Origin: Eumeta japonica
Taxonomy: Eukaryota > Arthropoda > Insecta > Lepidoptera > Psychidae
DNA length: 64,000 nucleotides
Reading direction: 5' to 3'
NCBI GenBank assembly: GCA_005406025.1
Contig: BGZK01001360.1
Coordinates: forward strand, 101,700 to 165,699
Shown here: positions 1 to 13,035 of the stretch, one piece after another
How the letters are laid out: each line of letters begins with the position of its first letter
Position numbering within the stretch: the first letter of the stretch is position 1
Notes under the pieces: generated by a model
What the model was told of the DNA's origin: nothing
The model's input: only the letters and a program-made list of their open reading frames with translations
Databases searched by the model: none
Translations under genes and position numbers: made by a program

Positions 1-814
1 ACATTGTCACGAACACTCATAAACGCAATGAAAAAATAAGAGAATAATCCTCATGCCAAATAAATAATAGAATAGGATTCCGCTTTTGATTTCTAAAGGC
101 GTGTACAAACGTGGCTGTTTACGTTTTGTGAATTTTTAATGGTTAAAATATTACAGATATTACTATATACTTCTTTGTTTATATCAAACGTGGCATGTTT
201 AAATTGATGTTTAATATTTTTTTTATGATTTAGTGGTATTTTTCTATCACAGTGTAGATTAATGTACACCTTCTGTTTTTCTTGGTGTCGTTTCTTTTTT
301 CAAAATCGAGTTGAATCGAAATCGAGTAAAACAGATCAAAATCGAATATATTCGAAAGATAACGTAGGAAAAAAAATTAAATGAACCTAGATGTTTGAAT
401 TAAAAAAGCTCAGAACTTATTATAAGTATATTTTGAGTTCGGAGAATTTGAAAAAGCATTAAAATCGATTTTTTCCAGTGTGATGAAGTCAATCGTTTTT
501 TGTTCCTATACTTATGAAAACTTTGAGCTCGAAAGTAGAAAGAAATTTTAGAGATGGCCTGCAGGGTCAATGTAGATTTTTCATGTTCAAAAAACCGTGA
601 AAAATCTGTAAATAAAGAGCAATGTAATTCGCATTTACAGTATAAAAACGATTCTGTCCACGTGGAGTTGTCGAGCCAAATGACGCCTAGTTCTAAGTAA
701 TAATATATTTCGCATATTGGCTATAATTTAATATTTATCAAATTTTTTAAAGATAATATCGTGCGGTAGTTGGTATTAAATATACTAAATAAAATAAAAA
801 TTTCGTGATTACAG
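1..814. other. intronic or upstream DNA of the left-edge gene; nothing recognised
   Basis: AT-rich sequence with no long open frame. It ends in a good splice acceptor (GTGATTACAG) at 805-814, so at least its right part should be an intron of the plus-strand gene whose exons follow. No repeat with clear ends was recognised. Confidence 0.5.
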
Positions 815-906
815 GCATTATACGCCGAAGCCGACGCCGCCGGCCGCCAACCACTCCGGCCTCACGCCCAACCACTACGTGCCGGTGTTCGCGCTCAACG
901 CTCTCG
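815..906 (+). CDS. penultimate exon of an unidentified conserved protein
   Basis: A GC-rich 92-nt exon lies between an acceptor at 813-814 and a donor at 907 (CTCG|GTCCGT, a weak match to consensus). Entered in the phase that gives HYTPKPTPPAANHSG followed by NHYVPVFALNALG, it joins the next exon at 1441 in frame. The product is rich in proline and threonine, then becomes aromatic and hydrophobic. The sharp contrast with the AT-rich flanks, and a splice phase that works on both sides, support a real exon. I do not recognise the family. Earlier exons must lie left of the window. Confidence 0.6.
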
Positions 907-1440
907 GTCCGTTATATTATTTTACATATTCAAAATAATTATGAATCGATAATTGTCATAAATTATAAATTTATACATGTCTTTTTAATTCCAACACGCA
1001 AGATAAGTCAGATCAATAACGGTCGTGACGTACAAAATTGTAGCCTTTTTTTGTCTACCCTACGATATTTATATTTTCTTTTAATTGATGATTTAATACA
1101 AGCTTAGTGACATTTATATCAAAATTAATTTACATTAACTATTATATGAAAGACAGCAATTATTTTATGGTGTTTTTCACAAATTATAGAATAATTTGCT
1201 ATCCCCGATTTTCTATAGACCGAAAGTAAAAAAACTTTATTAATGACCGAATGTACAATTACTGCAAATCCGTAAACTTTAAATAATAGTTGCACATCAT
1301 TATGGTCTCCTAGGTAGTTGTAATCTGTATTGCGCGATGGATATCATGGCATTTGATAGTTAGACAATAATTGCTGGTTTAGTTTACTGGAATTAATTTG
1401 TCAATTATAGCGTTCTAAATGTGCTTAACATAAATTACAG
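907..1440 (+). other. intron of the left-edge gene
   Basis: AT-rich stretch between the donor after 906 and the acceptor TAAATTACAG ending at 1440. Nothing else was seen in it. Confidence 0.5.
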
Positions 1441-1634
1441 GAAAATACTACGTGCCGCTGAGCGTGGAATATGCGTGCTTAGCCAGACAGCTGGGCCCGT
1501 ACAACATGTTGGAGTCGCGCGCGGCGCACGTCGCGGCGCCTCTGCACCCTGTTACCATACACGTCAACTTCCAGCCCTGCCTCAACTACCACATGAAAAG
1601 GGAAAGCAACGAAAACGACTGGAATCCTACGTAA
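1441..1634 (+). CDS. terminal exon of an unidentified conserved protein
   Basis: The exon follows acceptor TAAATTACAG and reads KYYVPLSVEYACLARQLG, then a short alanine- and histidine-containing stretch, PVTIHVNFQPCLNYHMKRES and a stop at 1632-1634. With the preceding exon it gives about 94 visible C-terminal residues. G/C-rich third positions in an AT-rich background suggest selection on the protein. The overlapping +2 reading frame of 104 codons at 1421 begins before the acceptor and is probably a shadow. The function is unknown. No transmembrane segment or catalytic motif is visible. A protein search of the joined tail would settle the identity. Confidence 0.6.
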
Positions 1635-1773
1635 TTTCGCACGTCACCGGCTTGGTTCCACGACACATCGTGTTAAATGGACTATTGTGGGCCCAACTCA
1701 CGCCAAAGAAAATAGTTTGCATTAGCCTCACATAAATTAGTGACTCGTGCACACCCTTCTACTTATCAGAAAC

Positions 1774-1779
1774 AATAAA
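1774..1779 (+). terminator. candidate polyadenylation signal of the left-edge gene
   Basis: A canonical AATAAA lies about 140 bp after the stop codon at 1634, in the 3' untranslated region expected for this gene. No other strong candidate lies closer. Confidence 0.55.
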
Positions 1780-1799
1780 GATATATGCAAGCGTTTAAA

Positions 1800-3098
1800 T
1801 TGCAGCGTACATGAAAGTGATATCGTGCTCACGCCAACTTTTGTAAACGATGATATCGATTTCGATGCATAAATTTTTATGGTAATATCTACTGGCAATA
1901 GCACACATTACCTGGATGGCGTTAATGGATTCTTGAATGTGCTAATATATTTAACGAGTTTCGTGAAAAATCGATTTCGAAGTTTTTATCTTTATCGGAA
2001 TGAAAAATTATAATAAGAACATTCTAACATCTACGAGAGACATAAAAAAATTGATAGAGATAATAATACAAGATGGCGACCATTTTATTGTGTATTAAGT
2101 TTCTAGTTCGTATTGTTATTGCGAGAAGACCATGTCGCGTTGTGATGGAGTTAGAAGAACTATGCACGACGCAAATGCGCCATCTGTTCACCTGTCTTGG
2201 GCCACTTTTGACACACGGTGTTGTACACGAATTATCACTTGCTGCGCATATTTGATATGGCGCCGGAACATTTTAATTAGTGCTCAATAATTGTTGAGTG
2301 TTGAGTGAAAAAGTGCCAAACGTTTTTCTATACTTATAATATATAGTGAAGTTTATGATTACAGAATCATGTCAGGATTACACAGAGTCAAAACCTATGC
2401 AAGAAAAAAATTCAATGAACTATATGATTATCGATTCCTCTAAGTAAACATAAGGGCAGCTAATGTCTATAAATAAGTGAACATATTTTACTTTTTTGAA
2501 ATCAAAACTTGTCGACCCAGTCTTAGGGTAATAAGCAATTTTTAGTATTTTCTATCTTTGTATACTCCTCCCTCCTTTACGGAATTACGTCAAACGTCCT
2601 TGTTGCGAGACATATGTATCTACTATTCATAATAACAAGTAGGGTCCCATTCACTTTTTTTCTCGCATTTACTCTCCTTTCAATATCTCTATAATGTTTG
2701 CAGTTGTTACATATCACATTCAATCATACCTTCGCTTCTTTTAAACAATACGAACTTAGTATTTTTGACTAGTGAGTGCCCTGAATTATAATTTTTGATA
2801 ATGTTAGATATTAATGGTGCATTTGGGAGTAAAAATATTCTGATGGCATGTCACGACGTGCCCTCCAGGTTTTATGGGGTCTTTCCGACTCGGCGCTCCC
2901 ATATCAACATATACTAGACGCTTTTCTTTAATGAACTTCATAGTTGATATTTTATGTGTTAGGGTATCAGAGTGTTTTTTATACTAATGATTACAGTTTT
3001 ATCTGTAAATATCGATCCGTTTCAGATAACTTGCCTTAAAGCGTCAAAAGCATTTATAAAATTTAAATATGCGTGACAGTGACAGCAAGGGTAATAGC
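1800..3098. other. intergenic DNA with a probable LINE scrap at about 2510-2830
   Basis: No supported gene. At 2640-2720 the phrase around GGTCCCATTCACTTTTTTTC and ACTCTCCTTTCAATATC resembles 15500-15560 and 30620-30650, so a short fragment of the same dispersed LINE family is likely. A small open frame at 2073 (60 codons) begins at an ATGGCGACC motif but has no other support. Confidence 0.35.
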
Positions 3099-3290
3099 CA
3101 GTGGCGGATCCAGGATTTTACGTTGGGAGGGGCTCGAACCCAACGAGGGTAGTTTCTATCAAGATAAAGTACTTTAAAACATAAATCTTTTGGGTGGAGT
3201 TTGAGCCTCTTAGCACAGCATAGAAAGGGTACAGTAGAATTTCTTCTTTCATCTTTCACAAAACGCCGACAACGTAGAAACATATGGTAG
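3099..3290 (+). mobile_element. truncated hAT-type repeat end
   Basis: The sequence begins CAGTGGCGGATCCAGG, a terminal motif I know from hAT-derived MITEs in many animals. No matching inverted end was found to the right, so only one end seems to survive. The right limit is a guess. Confidence 0.35.
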
Positions 3291-3299
3291 GATTATCTC

Positions 3300-4585
3300 A
3301 AAGAAACAATTATTCATTATTATTTTATCAGTATCATTGTATAAAATAACACAATCACTAACACAAATAGAAAATAGCGTTCGAAGATGGTTTAAATTAT
3401 TAATTACAAATGAGCAACGGAAAGGTATTTACATTTTTTATTTAAGTTTTTCATTTTCGTTTTTTATCGTGCAGCGTACGCGCATTCTAACAAAACTTTG
3501 ATTAAATATTTACCGGGAAATCAAAAACTCGGCTTGCCTTTGAAATTAATTTCTTTTAACTGAGCGAATAAATTTTGGGCAATATTTGTGCAAGTGAATC
3601 TTACGAAATTATTTTGGAAAAATTCATCTAATAATCAACAGTAATCGGGAAGTCCTCAGGAGATACTTTTAACCCACCAAATTGGTTAACCGTTATATTG
3701 TAAGCTCTCAAACTTATATACAAATTTGAGGTAGGTTTCTCTTCATATGTAGAACCATATTTAATAATCGATTGGCATTAATATTTTAAGAAACCTCCTT
3801 AAAAATATCCACAAATATTAAAAAATGCGTTTTGTTTTATAATACCATATCTTTCACATTTATTTGTCTAAGGGCATTAATACCGACGGCTTTTGACGCC
3901 ATGAAAGTTTTATTTTTGATGACATCGTTATATTTTATTAATATCTTATCCAAATCCTGAATACAATTCGTTTCTTCAGGTAAATTCCAAAAAAATGACA
4001 TACGAAATGCTCTCTACGAAATTTATGATACATATATTAGCCATTAAAATAGGAAAGTTAATACATACCCTTCTTCATGGTGTGCAAACGCGTGATATTT
4101 GAGGTCTTTATTTATTTTCGAAAAAGAAGTACCATATTAGCAATGGCGCAAGTATCATATTGATGATAATATTAAAGTAAACATGACGGCTTCGTTAGTG
4201 CGCGACGCAACTACCCTTTAGGACAGGATCCGTTCGACTGCGGCGATAGCTCTGACTCGTATTAAATAAGCATCACGCAAATGAGGCGCCATCTTTATAA
4301 GGTTTTGACCCCCGTCTTTGTCATAGGTGGTCTCACGTAAATGAAAACAACAGTTTTTACAATTTTTTTTTTTTCAAAATACTTTAAATATTGGACAAAA
4401 AAAGACATAAATCTTTTTTCGTTTTCGTATTTCGGATTTGACGTCACAAAGCTTTTGACCAGCTCCTTGCCTTGTCGCGCATTGTCACATTTTATTGACC
4501 GCCCCCGAAACGTGTGACGTTTATAGATGGCCCCTGACGTGGGAGTGAGGCATATACCTATTATTTTCCTATAGCGAAACACTAA
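3300..4585. other. intergenic AT-rich DNA; nothing recognised
   Basis: No open frame longer than background, no clear repeat ends. A somewhat GC-richer patch near 4195-4330 carries GGCGCCATCT-like words that recur near 2180 and 4520, possibly scraps of a dispersed repeat. Confidence 0.3.
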
Positions 4586-4841
4586 CAGCGGTGTGCTTCA
4601 AACTGTCGTATGCAATAGTTAACTGCTAATTGTTAAAGTTAAAAACTAAACATATCAAAGTATCGAAAATCTTAGACATATTGTCATATGTGATATTCAT
4701 TTAATGTCAGAAATGCTAATACCTTTAAGATTACCTTAGTTAACTGCTAATTGTGAAGTCAAAACAAAGTATTTTTACAGGTTTAGTTTTAACTTTAACA
4801 GTTAACAATTATTTCAAATGAGAGTTTGAAGCACGCCACTG
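4586..4841. mobile_element. MITE with inverted ends, family copy 1
   Basis: A 256-bp element starts CAGCGGTGTGCTTCAAACT and ends with the near-perfect complement AGTTTGAAGCACGCCACTG (17 of 19 positions pair). The interior holds paired GTTAACTGCTAATTGT segments. A second copy with the same ends and interior words lies at 58545-58787, which defines it as a family. There is no coding capacity. CAG...CTG ends suggest hAT relationship, but I could not see a clean 8-bp target duplication. Confidence 0.7.
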
Positions 4842-6060
4842 TCTTACCACCGTCAAGACGGAATGCCATACTTAAGCGTGCTTTATTAAAATGACCCTAG
4901 GCGGCTTAGTCGAATCTTTGTATCCATCCTTCCTCTGTGCTCTTAGCCAGCCAAACGCTGCAAGAATATTTTCAGTCCTAAATGCACCATGAACTATAAA
5001 CTTCAATTTTTTCGTTTTCATTAAAAGTACTTCAAAACATGAAAATAAATTCAGATGTTTCTACTGTCCATCAGATGCACTGTAATGGCTCACTTTTTTT
5101 TCTAGTGTTTGTATTTTATTCCTTGGCCTTATACATATTATACACCTACCAGACAATCCTTACGCCATAAGACGCCTGGCAAATAATTCTTTCACCACAT
5201 ATACACAATGCAAATTTAGCGGCATTACATTTTTTCCGGTTTTTGAGAAAATTATTATGTATGCACGATGATTAAGATTTTCCATATGTAAAGGCCAAAA
5301 AGAGAAAAAAGTTACATAACATCTTGCACACGTGTGATATGGCAAATAATATACAATTATAAAATCATAAGTGTCTAGTCACTTTCAAGACAAAATGTGT
5401 CTGAATAGAACATATAATAATAGCATTTACATTATAACATATATTAAATGACGTTAAACAATACTGTTACTTATATATTTATAACTTACGTCAAATTGAA
5501 AAAAAGAAACAATAGATAATGTTTTATCATTCCTTCGTTAATGTTTCCAAGCTCAACAACGAATGACAAAGAATAAGTTTGTCCTGTGTTTCCAATTGTT
5601 TAATTTAGATCTTTGTATTATTATATTGTTGTTGACGTTGTGAGTCAGAATATTGTGAAATTAAAATTATTAGCAGAGTATAAGAGTTGTAATTGTTTGG
5701 CTGTGATATAACTGATTATAATTTTTAGTTCAGGCACAGTTGGCTGCGTGTTTTTGCCTAATATGTGTAAAGCACAAAAAGAGCTTTTGACGATAATCGT
5801 TTAATCTTATCTATTGAATAGTTCTATATGATGAAAAAATGGCAATATAATGGATAGGCTACCATCTCTGTCTGTATTTCATCATCGACGAAATGAGCCC
5901 ACCAAGTTGGTTTATTATTACAACTATCTCAAGAATAGTGTAATATCACAAATCTAAGTTTTTTATTTATTACATGTCATAAGCGAGCAACGAATTACTT
6001 TTATATCATGTAATGTACTTTACGATTTAACATATTTATACATGTTGATGCTTAACTAAA
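4842..6060. other. intergenic AT-rich DNA; nothing recognised
   Basis: Only short spurious reading frames, no recognisable repeat ends. Confidence 0.3.
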
Positions 6061-6350
6061 AAATCGGCCAAGTGCAAGTTCAACACGCGGGTTTAGTGCT
6101 CCTCCCAAAATGCTTTTTTAGATTCTCGGTGTTTCTAAGTATTTTAAAGAATAAAATTGAGATTCCGCATTGGAATCTATTGTACGATTTCTATTAAACT
6201 CCATTGTCCTCTAGCATCAACGTTGTAGATTTTTCTAATTTTAAAGTTTGTTCATTATTTTGAGTTCAGAGCCAACATTTTCACGACACATCATAAAGGT
6301 ACACGGATCTGTCGCCGTCGAGGCTCGGAGTTGAACTCGCACTTTGCAGA
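6061..6350. mobile_element. Lepidoptera-type MITE with inverted ends
   Basis: The left end reads AATCGGCCAAGTGCAAGTTC. The right end, in reverse complement, reads CAAAGTGCGAGTTCAACTCC, so the two ends form an imperfect inverted repeat of about 25 bp. The motif TCGGCCAAGTGC followed by a GAGT/AAGT phrase is, from memory, a very common dispersed repeat in moths and butterflies. The copy is diverged and non-coding. Confidence 0.6.
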
Positions 6351-9300
6351 CTATGAAGTGCCGCATGGAAACCGTTTTCTCCAAAAATGGTCTACTTCGA
6401 ACCAAAAACTTATTTCCCCCAATATGAAGTCAGAGTGACAATTTCTAACATGAATTTTCTAGAACAACGACATACCTAATCGTTTTGTGTAAACTGGTCT
6501 CCCTCCAAATGGCATCGCTACGTTCGCTACTAGCTCTCACTGAGGCGTAGATGCGCTCGGCACACGTTAAGGCAGTGACCGTGAGTTTACGCTGGCTTGT
6601 TTTGATTATTGCATTTGACGTGCACTTTCGCTAATACGGAGAACTCGGTGGACGGCTCGAGCGGGCGCTATCTTTGATCCATGCCGCCGGTGTGCTTGTT
6701 TAGAAAGACTGACATTGCTAGTGTTGACCGTGGAGTTGAAAGTTTTATTATATCTTTTGTATGTTGTATTGCGATTTGTTAAAATATGATTATGTTTAAT
6801 GAATATTTTTGTAAATAATGAAATAAATGTTATCTTATGGACGATATTCTTTAAATCTCTCACCTGTTCGGCTACACGCAATAAACAAGGCGTGGGGATA
6901 AGTCAAAAACCAAAAATTTATGTAATTAATTATAATAACATCTTTTATTCTATATTATTTTAAATTTTACATGTTTAGTTTTCAAACATTAAGAAAGAAA
7001 TAATAATATTTTTAACATTTGGGCAATATACAAGTTCTACTATGTGATCTTACGATAAAAATAATAAAATATATTGCAAAATATTCTATGATTACATCGA
7101 GAGCCCACTGTGATAAAAAAATAAATTAATTTCCTTCAAGATGCAGTAGATCGGTGCATTATCGATGGGCGATCAGACTTGGAACAAAATAAATGTATAA
7201 AAAAAATGCAAATAATGTCATGAGCATTTTCATAATTTGTAATTTTATTTTTGATATGCCAAATTGACGTTGTAACATATGCACACAAAAGAATGCATTA
7301 AGATGTTTGGAAATGGATATTTTCACAAGTACAAAGTTTCGCCACAACTGAGAAATACAAAAAAAAGTATACATTCAGGTTTTCGAATGAAGTGATTACA
7401 TAGTTATTAAAACCAAAGTAATAATTCAAATAAGCTATAAATAAAAAATAGGACTAGGTTATATAAAAATGCACAGAAATGAATTACTTGCGCGAACAGA
7501 AAACCAATAAATTAAGTATTTTAAAATATAACCAATATCGGGTGTTTATGAAAGCTAGCTCGCCATGGGTTCTTATTTTTTTAATACCAGAACATCTCAC
7601 TAGTCTTTAAAATGATCCTCACCAAAGAAGTGTAAGTCTGATATGCCGATTTTAACATACACTGTATCTAAATCGCCTTACAAATAATCTATATTTTTCA
7701 TTTAAACATATTTTTCTAACTATAATTTATTCTTATGTTTTCTTTGTTCAGTGACAGTATCATATCAAAGAATTGAAAACGAGATAAATGGGCGCTAAAA
7801 AGACCTCTTGCTGTCCTTATTCTCTTGTTTTGTTAAGAGTTCTAAATAATTACTTGAATACAAGATCAGTATCGGACTGTGAATTAGTCTAGGGTCTTTA
7901 CAAATGCATACACAAAATAATCCAAATAAGACAGATCTACCGCCATTAGACATTGAAAAGTTCTGTACATATGCTATGAAGTCAATACTGTATTGATTTC
8001 GCAACTTTGGCATCTAAAATTCAGATATGGCAGATGTGCCAGACTGGCATGATGAGAGCAATTGCAAGTGTACATTAGATATTCTATTGTGTAGAGGTGT
8101 TATTTGCGGAAATCCAAACAGACGCTTGTTTACAACATACAATCCACTGTTGACCCTCGAATCTGTTCTTCCACTACGAATCCCTATCCAAAGTATTGAA
8201 CATTGATTTGAGAGGATTGACAGATATCGAACTCCTATACCGTTATATATAAAAGACGTTCTAAAATCAAAATTATTGTCATGGCATTAAGGTTTTGCGA
8301 TTAGACATGCAATAAAATTAAGAGGTGTGCGTGGTTGCCATATCAGTCCTAGTTTGTTGTTCCATTGCAGGAGCTACTACCCTCCCTAAATCTTTATACT
8401 TCTTATTGACAAGTTTGGACTTCAAGGCCACCATGCTAACCGAGGGTGGGTCAGGAGACTTACTAGATATCGTCATCATTAATAGAGTTGCAATATCCGA
8501 AACCAATGGCTCAATATATGTTAAAGAGTTCCTAAGAAAGTTAAATTTATATCATTAACAAATTCACTCATGGTCAGGATTCATATATGCAATATGTTCA
8601 TCAGATATCTTGATATCTAATATTTGCTAAATAAAGCATCAGGTCAAGATTCCCCTACCATTTTACTGCCATTATCTCATACCACATGAAAAAGTCAGCC
8701 AAAATATGATGCATCTTTAAACATCTCTCCTTTTATTTATACTGCAGCACCAGATCACATTATCAACCATTGCCGCAGTAACTGCGAGACAGTCCTCAAG
8801 AGCTACTATTGGACATTAAAAGTTTCATACATTCCGACTGCTGCATAGTATTAAAAGCACATCAATGTGCCATTTGACAGTTGCTCTAATAACAAGTCCA
8901 GGCATGACAAGTGTCACTAATTAAACCGCCAGCAGCATTAGGTAAAATCACATGGACATATACTGCATTTATTTGCAGCATAATAAAGTAACACAAAAAA
9001 TGAAACAGGTAAGCCTGATTTGGAATGCAGCATATATAGAGTTCAGCTGCTAATGTAAGAACCATTTTTTTTCAGCTTTTAACACCTGATGAATACTTCA
9101 CATCTTTTAAATGCGTACATGGTTCTTAAATATTTTCAATTCCTAATAAATTTTATTATCTGTATACATACTAGCCATCATTCGCCTGCTTCGCCGAGCG
9201 TTATGGGTAATGAAAATAAATAAACAAAAATGGTAAAAAGTGTATGAAATTAGAAGAAGACGGTTTAAACCCATATACAGACGATTCCATTTCCAATGTT

Positions 9301-11990
9301 CAAAGTTCCATATTGATATATTCAGTAGTTTTTAACTGACATAAGAAAAATAATTTTCATTATATAAATATATACTACCGGTCACCTGGCTGCTTTGTTG
9401 GGGGTTATTGGTTAGAAAAGTATAGAAATGGTGACAGGATGTAAACTTTAAAATATGAATGAAACGATTCCGTGACAAATAGTCTAAGTCCCACACTGCA
9501 AAATTCAACATCAAAAACCAAAATCCACCATATATATTAAAAATTGCGGAACAGACCAAAAAGAAGATGTGATACAATTTAAAATCTACCTGTTAATAAT
9601 TGATATACTTTGACTACACAGCACATGTTTAATGGTATTGACATAATAGATAGAAACAAATGCATAAAGAAGTCTGAACAAGATATAATCATTAAAATAT
9701 TAAAGAAATATATAACTATAGTTAATCTGATTGCTACATCAAAATAATCCATTCATTAATTACACTATCATTGGACCTGAATGTATGTAGAAAATTTAAA
9801 AGAGATAGAACTTGGATTTACGTACACTTCAAAAATTTCCATAATTTCTTTATGGAAACATTTCAAATTACATAAGGCATATCGCGTTTCACATTTACGT
9901 ATTGTGTAAAATTAAATATTGATCGCTTTAAGAGAAGCCATTAGATTAATATTAGTAGACATATATTTTAAAAGTCTATGTGACTATTCAGAGGTGGCGA
10001 AACAGACGCTCGAAGCGTGCCATTTAAAATGAGATAATATTGTTTTATCACAACTATAACACAGTATATTTACAATACAATATATTAAAATCAATTGCCC
10101 AAAGACCTGTTATTGTAGCATTGGATTGTGTGCTAGTTGGTAAATTTTGGGTGTAGTCAATACTTAATACAAAAACAAAAAGAGGAACACCCATAAAATA
10201 TGATAGCATTTATAAAACCATTTAAATTAAGACATTCATGCATCAAATTAAACTTTATCCAAAATACTAGTTCATTTGACTTAGTTTTGAAACAATACAT
10301 TTCAATACAGCGCTTTTTTATACAGGTCTAATCTATTTCGAAATGCATTATCAAGAATTACTGTAATTATCAGATGCTGCCATTGATAGAACAAAACTGA
10401 GTTTAGTACAAAGTTGATGGACACTTCACTCTGCACCATAGTTGATTTTCAGCACAGTTGTCATTTCATTAATATCTAATTATGTGAAAAATGTTTAACC
10501 CCGCATTACAAGAGTACACAGTGGCTTCCTTGTATTATGCACCATTTCCATGACATATACTTCGGTACAAAAATTTTGATACAAATTGTCACACACATAT
10601 CAAAATTTTGACTGACATAACAATAAAACTCTTAAAAAGACGATGAATTAAAGAACTTAGAGCATATACAAAGTAGTCCTTACATATGAATCGCACTTCA
10701 CTGTACATCACACGATACAATGTAAACTAATCTCACTATATACATAACCGTTACATTAGATAGGCTGCCTTTAGGCACTCATTATTGCAACTCAACATTT
10801 TGATGAATCCTAACATCTACATCTCGTACTAACTCTTACCTCATCTCTCACCCCGCTGATGGGTAACATAGGCATTATGCAAAATATCAATTTAAAAAAA
10901 TATATATATATATTGCTACTTATTCTAAAATTTATTTAGGAATTGGTAATATATTTTTGATTTAGTGAAAACACAATCAATACTATTCGAAGACATTATA
11001 CATATAAAATTCAAATATTTCATTTCGAAGAAGTCCTACTTGGATAAATCAAATATATTAGATTTAATAAAAAACCATGGATCATCATAAGGTACAAGAA
11101 TTCTTATCACAATTTATTATTATGCAGGGAACAAAATTTCTAGATAACAGATACAAGTACAGTTCCAATGACTCAACATTAGAACCATGTGTGTAATGTA
11201 CATGCAATACATATAAATTAAATTTAGAATTTTACATGGCACTAAAAACAAATCAAAAATACAAATCAGGTAATACAACACCTCACCTTATGCGGTGATG
11301 GTTGACACATTCACTGAGTATTGATACTTTGACCTTACATTAACAAAATATAACAGGTAGTGTGGTGATTTATGTGTACAAAACTTTCGCAAGCAAAATC
11401 ATATCTCAATTATAAAGCTATCCGTTTAAATCTGCATAACTGTTATAATTAAAACATTATGCGCAGAGTGTAGAACTGTCACAAAGTAGTTCAACACTTA
11501 CATTATTCTATATTTATTTAGTCACGATATAATCCAATGCAAAAAAGGGTAGGAGCTTTATTTTGCAATTTCTAAATTTCCTCACTTGCTGTTGATGTGC
11601 CTCTAATTGACAGAAGTGCTAAGTCCATAACTATGATACATCAAATACAGATCATCGGGAAAACAATGTCATTTCGCTTCTGCACCGTTTTTGTTTGGAT
11701 TATATACCAAATAGGCTAAGACACGACTATGGACTACGCCTTATTGCCTATACAACAATTCTAAACGGAAAACACATTTTGGATAAAGTAGAATTGAGCA
11801 ACATAGCGGATCAATCAAACACATTGAAGTCTGTCTGCGAAAGCAAAGACCGTTTGTATGACGCTTAAAAATGAGGTAAAATTAAAGTTTATGCCTTTAA
11901 ATTTAATCACCACAAAATGACAAAAAAATAATGTAATTTAAATACATTTCGATGTCATTTGAATAATGTACTATCGTTTTTCATATAAGT
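6351..11990. other. long non-coding AT-rich interval; possible extended 3' UTR and scraps
   Basis: No gene is well supported. A GC-richer patch at 6480-6700 and short reading frames at 6606-6881, 7159-7374, 7795-8013 and 9332-9577 look like chance. The words ACTAGC...TTCGCC near 9170-9210 resemble a common short retroelement end. The one candidate exon (8318-8531) is listed separately. Part of the interval could be transcribed as a long 3' end of the minus-strand upSET gene, but that cannot be judged from sequence. Confidence 0.3.
8318..8531 (-). CDS. speculative terminal exon of an unknown minus-strand gene
   Basis: On the minus strand a pyrimidine-rich acceptor (AACTTTCTTAG) is followed by an open frame of about 70 codons reading EPLVSDIATLLMMTISSKSP and later KYKDLGRVVAPAMEQQ before a TAA. 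Codon choice looks more balanced than in the AT-rich flanks, and the plus strand is also open here. It does not join the upSET splice phase (that would give an early stop), no upstream exon was found, and no family is recognised. It may be chance or a decayed element. Confidence 0.15.
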
Positions 11991-12029
11991 AGGTTGTGAT
12001 ATAAATAGTGATATATTATATAAAGCACA

Positions 12030-13035
12030 ATTTTAAAAAATATTAAGTCTGCAATTATTGTATCGAAAACAAAACCTGTAAGCTTGCCAACTGTAAAGTT
12101 TAAGGACCTGTACAGTCCATAATAATGAGCTGCATAAATAAGTACCATCACTTATGACGCCACATAAATAAATAATTACATAAATACAATCTGAATCTGG
12201 ATTTAGAGGTGTCGGTAAAACGACCGCCGACACGAGCGGGCGAGCTGCGCCAACAAGTCCGGCAGCGACACTCGGCAACTCAAGAATATTTTGCAATAGC
12301 TTAAGCCCTAATCACTGGTCTAGACGACCGCGCCGACCTTTGGGCGCGACCGCCTTCCATAGCATCAATCATCAACAATATATCTCCCTTATTAATATTA
12401 AACGATACATTCGAAAATATACAAAAATTCAACTTTCCTTTTTAATATATTACATGCGGTGAACAAAAAACGAGCACGCTGCACGGGCCCGCCGACGCGC
12501 CTCGGGAGGCAGACAGGCCCGCGCAGTCGGCGTACGCGACTACCGCGGGCCCTAGCGGCGCCGCGCTACCGGTACACGTCCTATCGTAAAAATGAAACAA
12601 GAAATTGAAAACAATTATAACTCGCTTACACGTTATGCGTACAAAAATCCTAGCCGTCGACCTAAACGCTCTACCGTTAATAAATAAATATATTCAAGAA
12701 ATACATGTACATATATGAAGGCGATCCGCGTCCCGCGAGCGACGCGTCGCTTTAGTATCTCCGAATCTCTATCCCTCTATCTATATACAATATTTACAAG
12801 AAATAAAAACAATTTGTACTTGCAGAAAAACCGTGAAAAAATTATATCATATAAGTAAAACAGAAATATACAATCCACACGAGTACAGTTTATATAGACA
12901 GTCATATAAAATTTATAATGTACAAAGTTTAGACGTCACTAGTGGACCGGCGACTGCACCGGCGCACTCTTGAGATTTACAAAAATATTGATCACTCGAG
13001 TGGGATGGCGAGGCCCGCGCCGGCCCGGCCGCGGT
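12030..13035 (-). other. probable 3' UTR of upSET, with GC-rich islands
   Basis: This follows the upSET stop codon at 13036-13038. It alternates AT-rich DNA with GC-rich blocks at 12195-12350, 12470-12570 and 12720-12760. The blocks contain stops in all minus-strand frames, so they are not obvious coding exons. The exact cleavage site cannot be fixed, as several AATAAA-like words exist on the minus strand. Confidence 0.4.

Noticed and set aside
2073..2255. Small open frame beginning at ATGGCGACC
   Set aside because: 60 codons in non-coding sequence, with no splice context, homology or composition signal.
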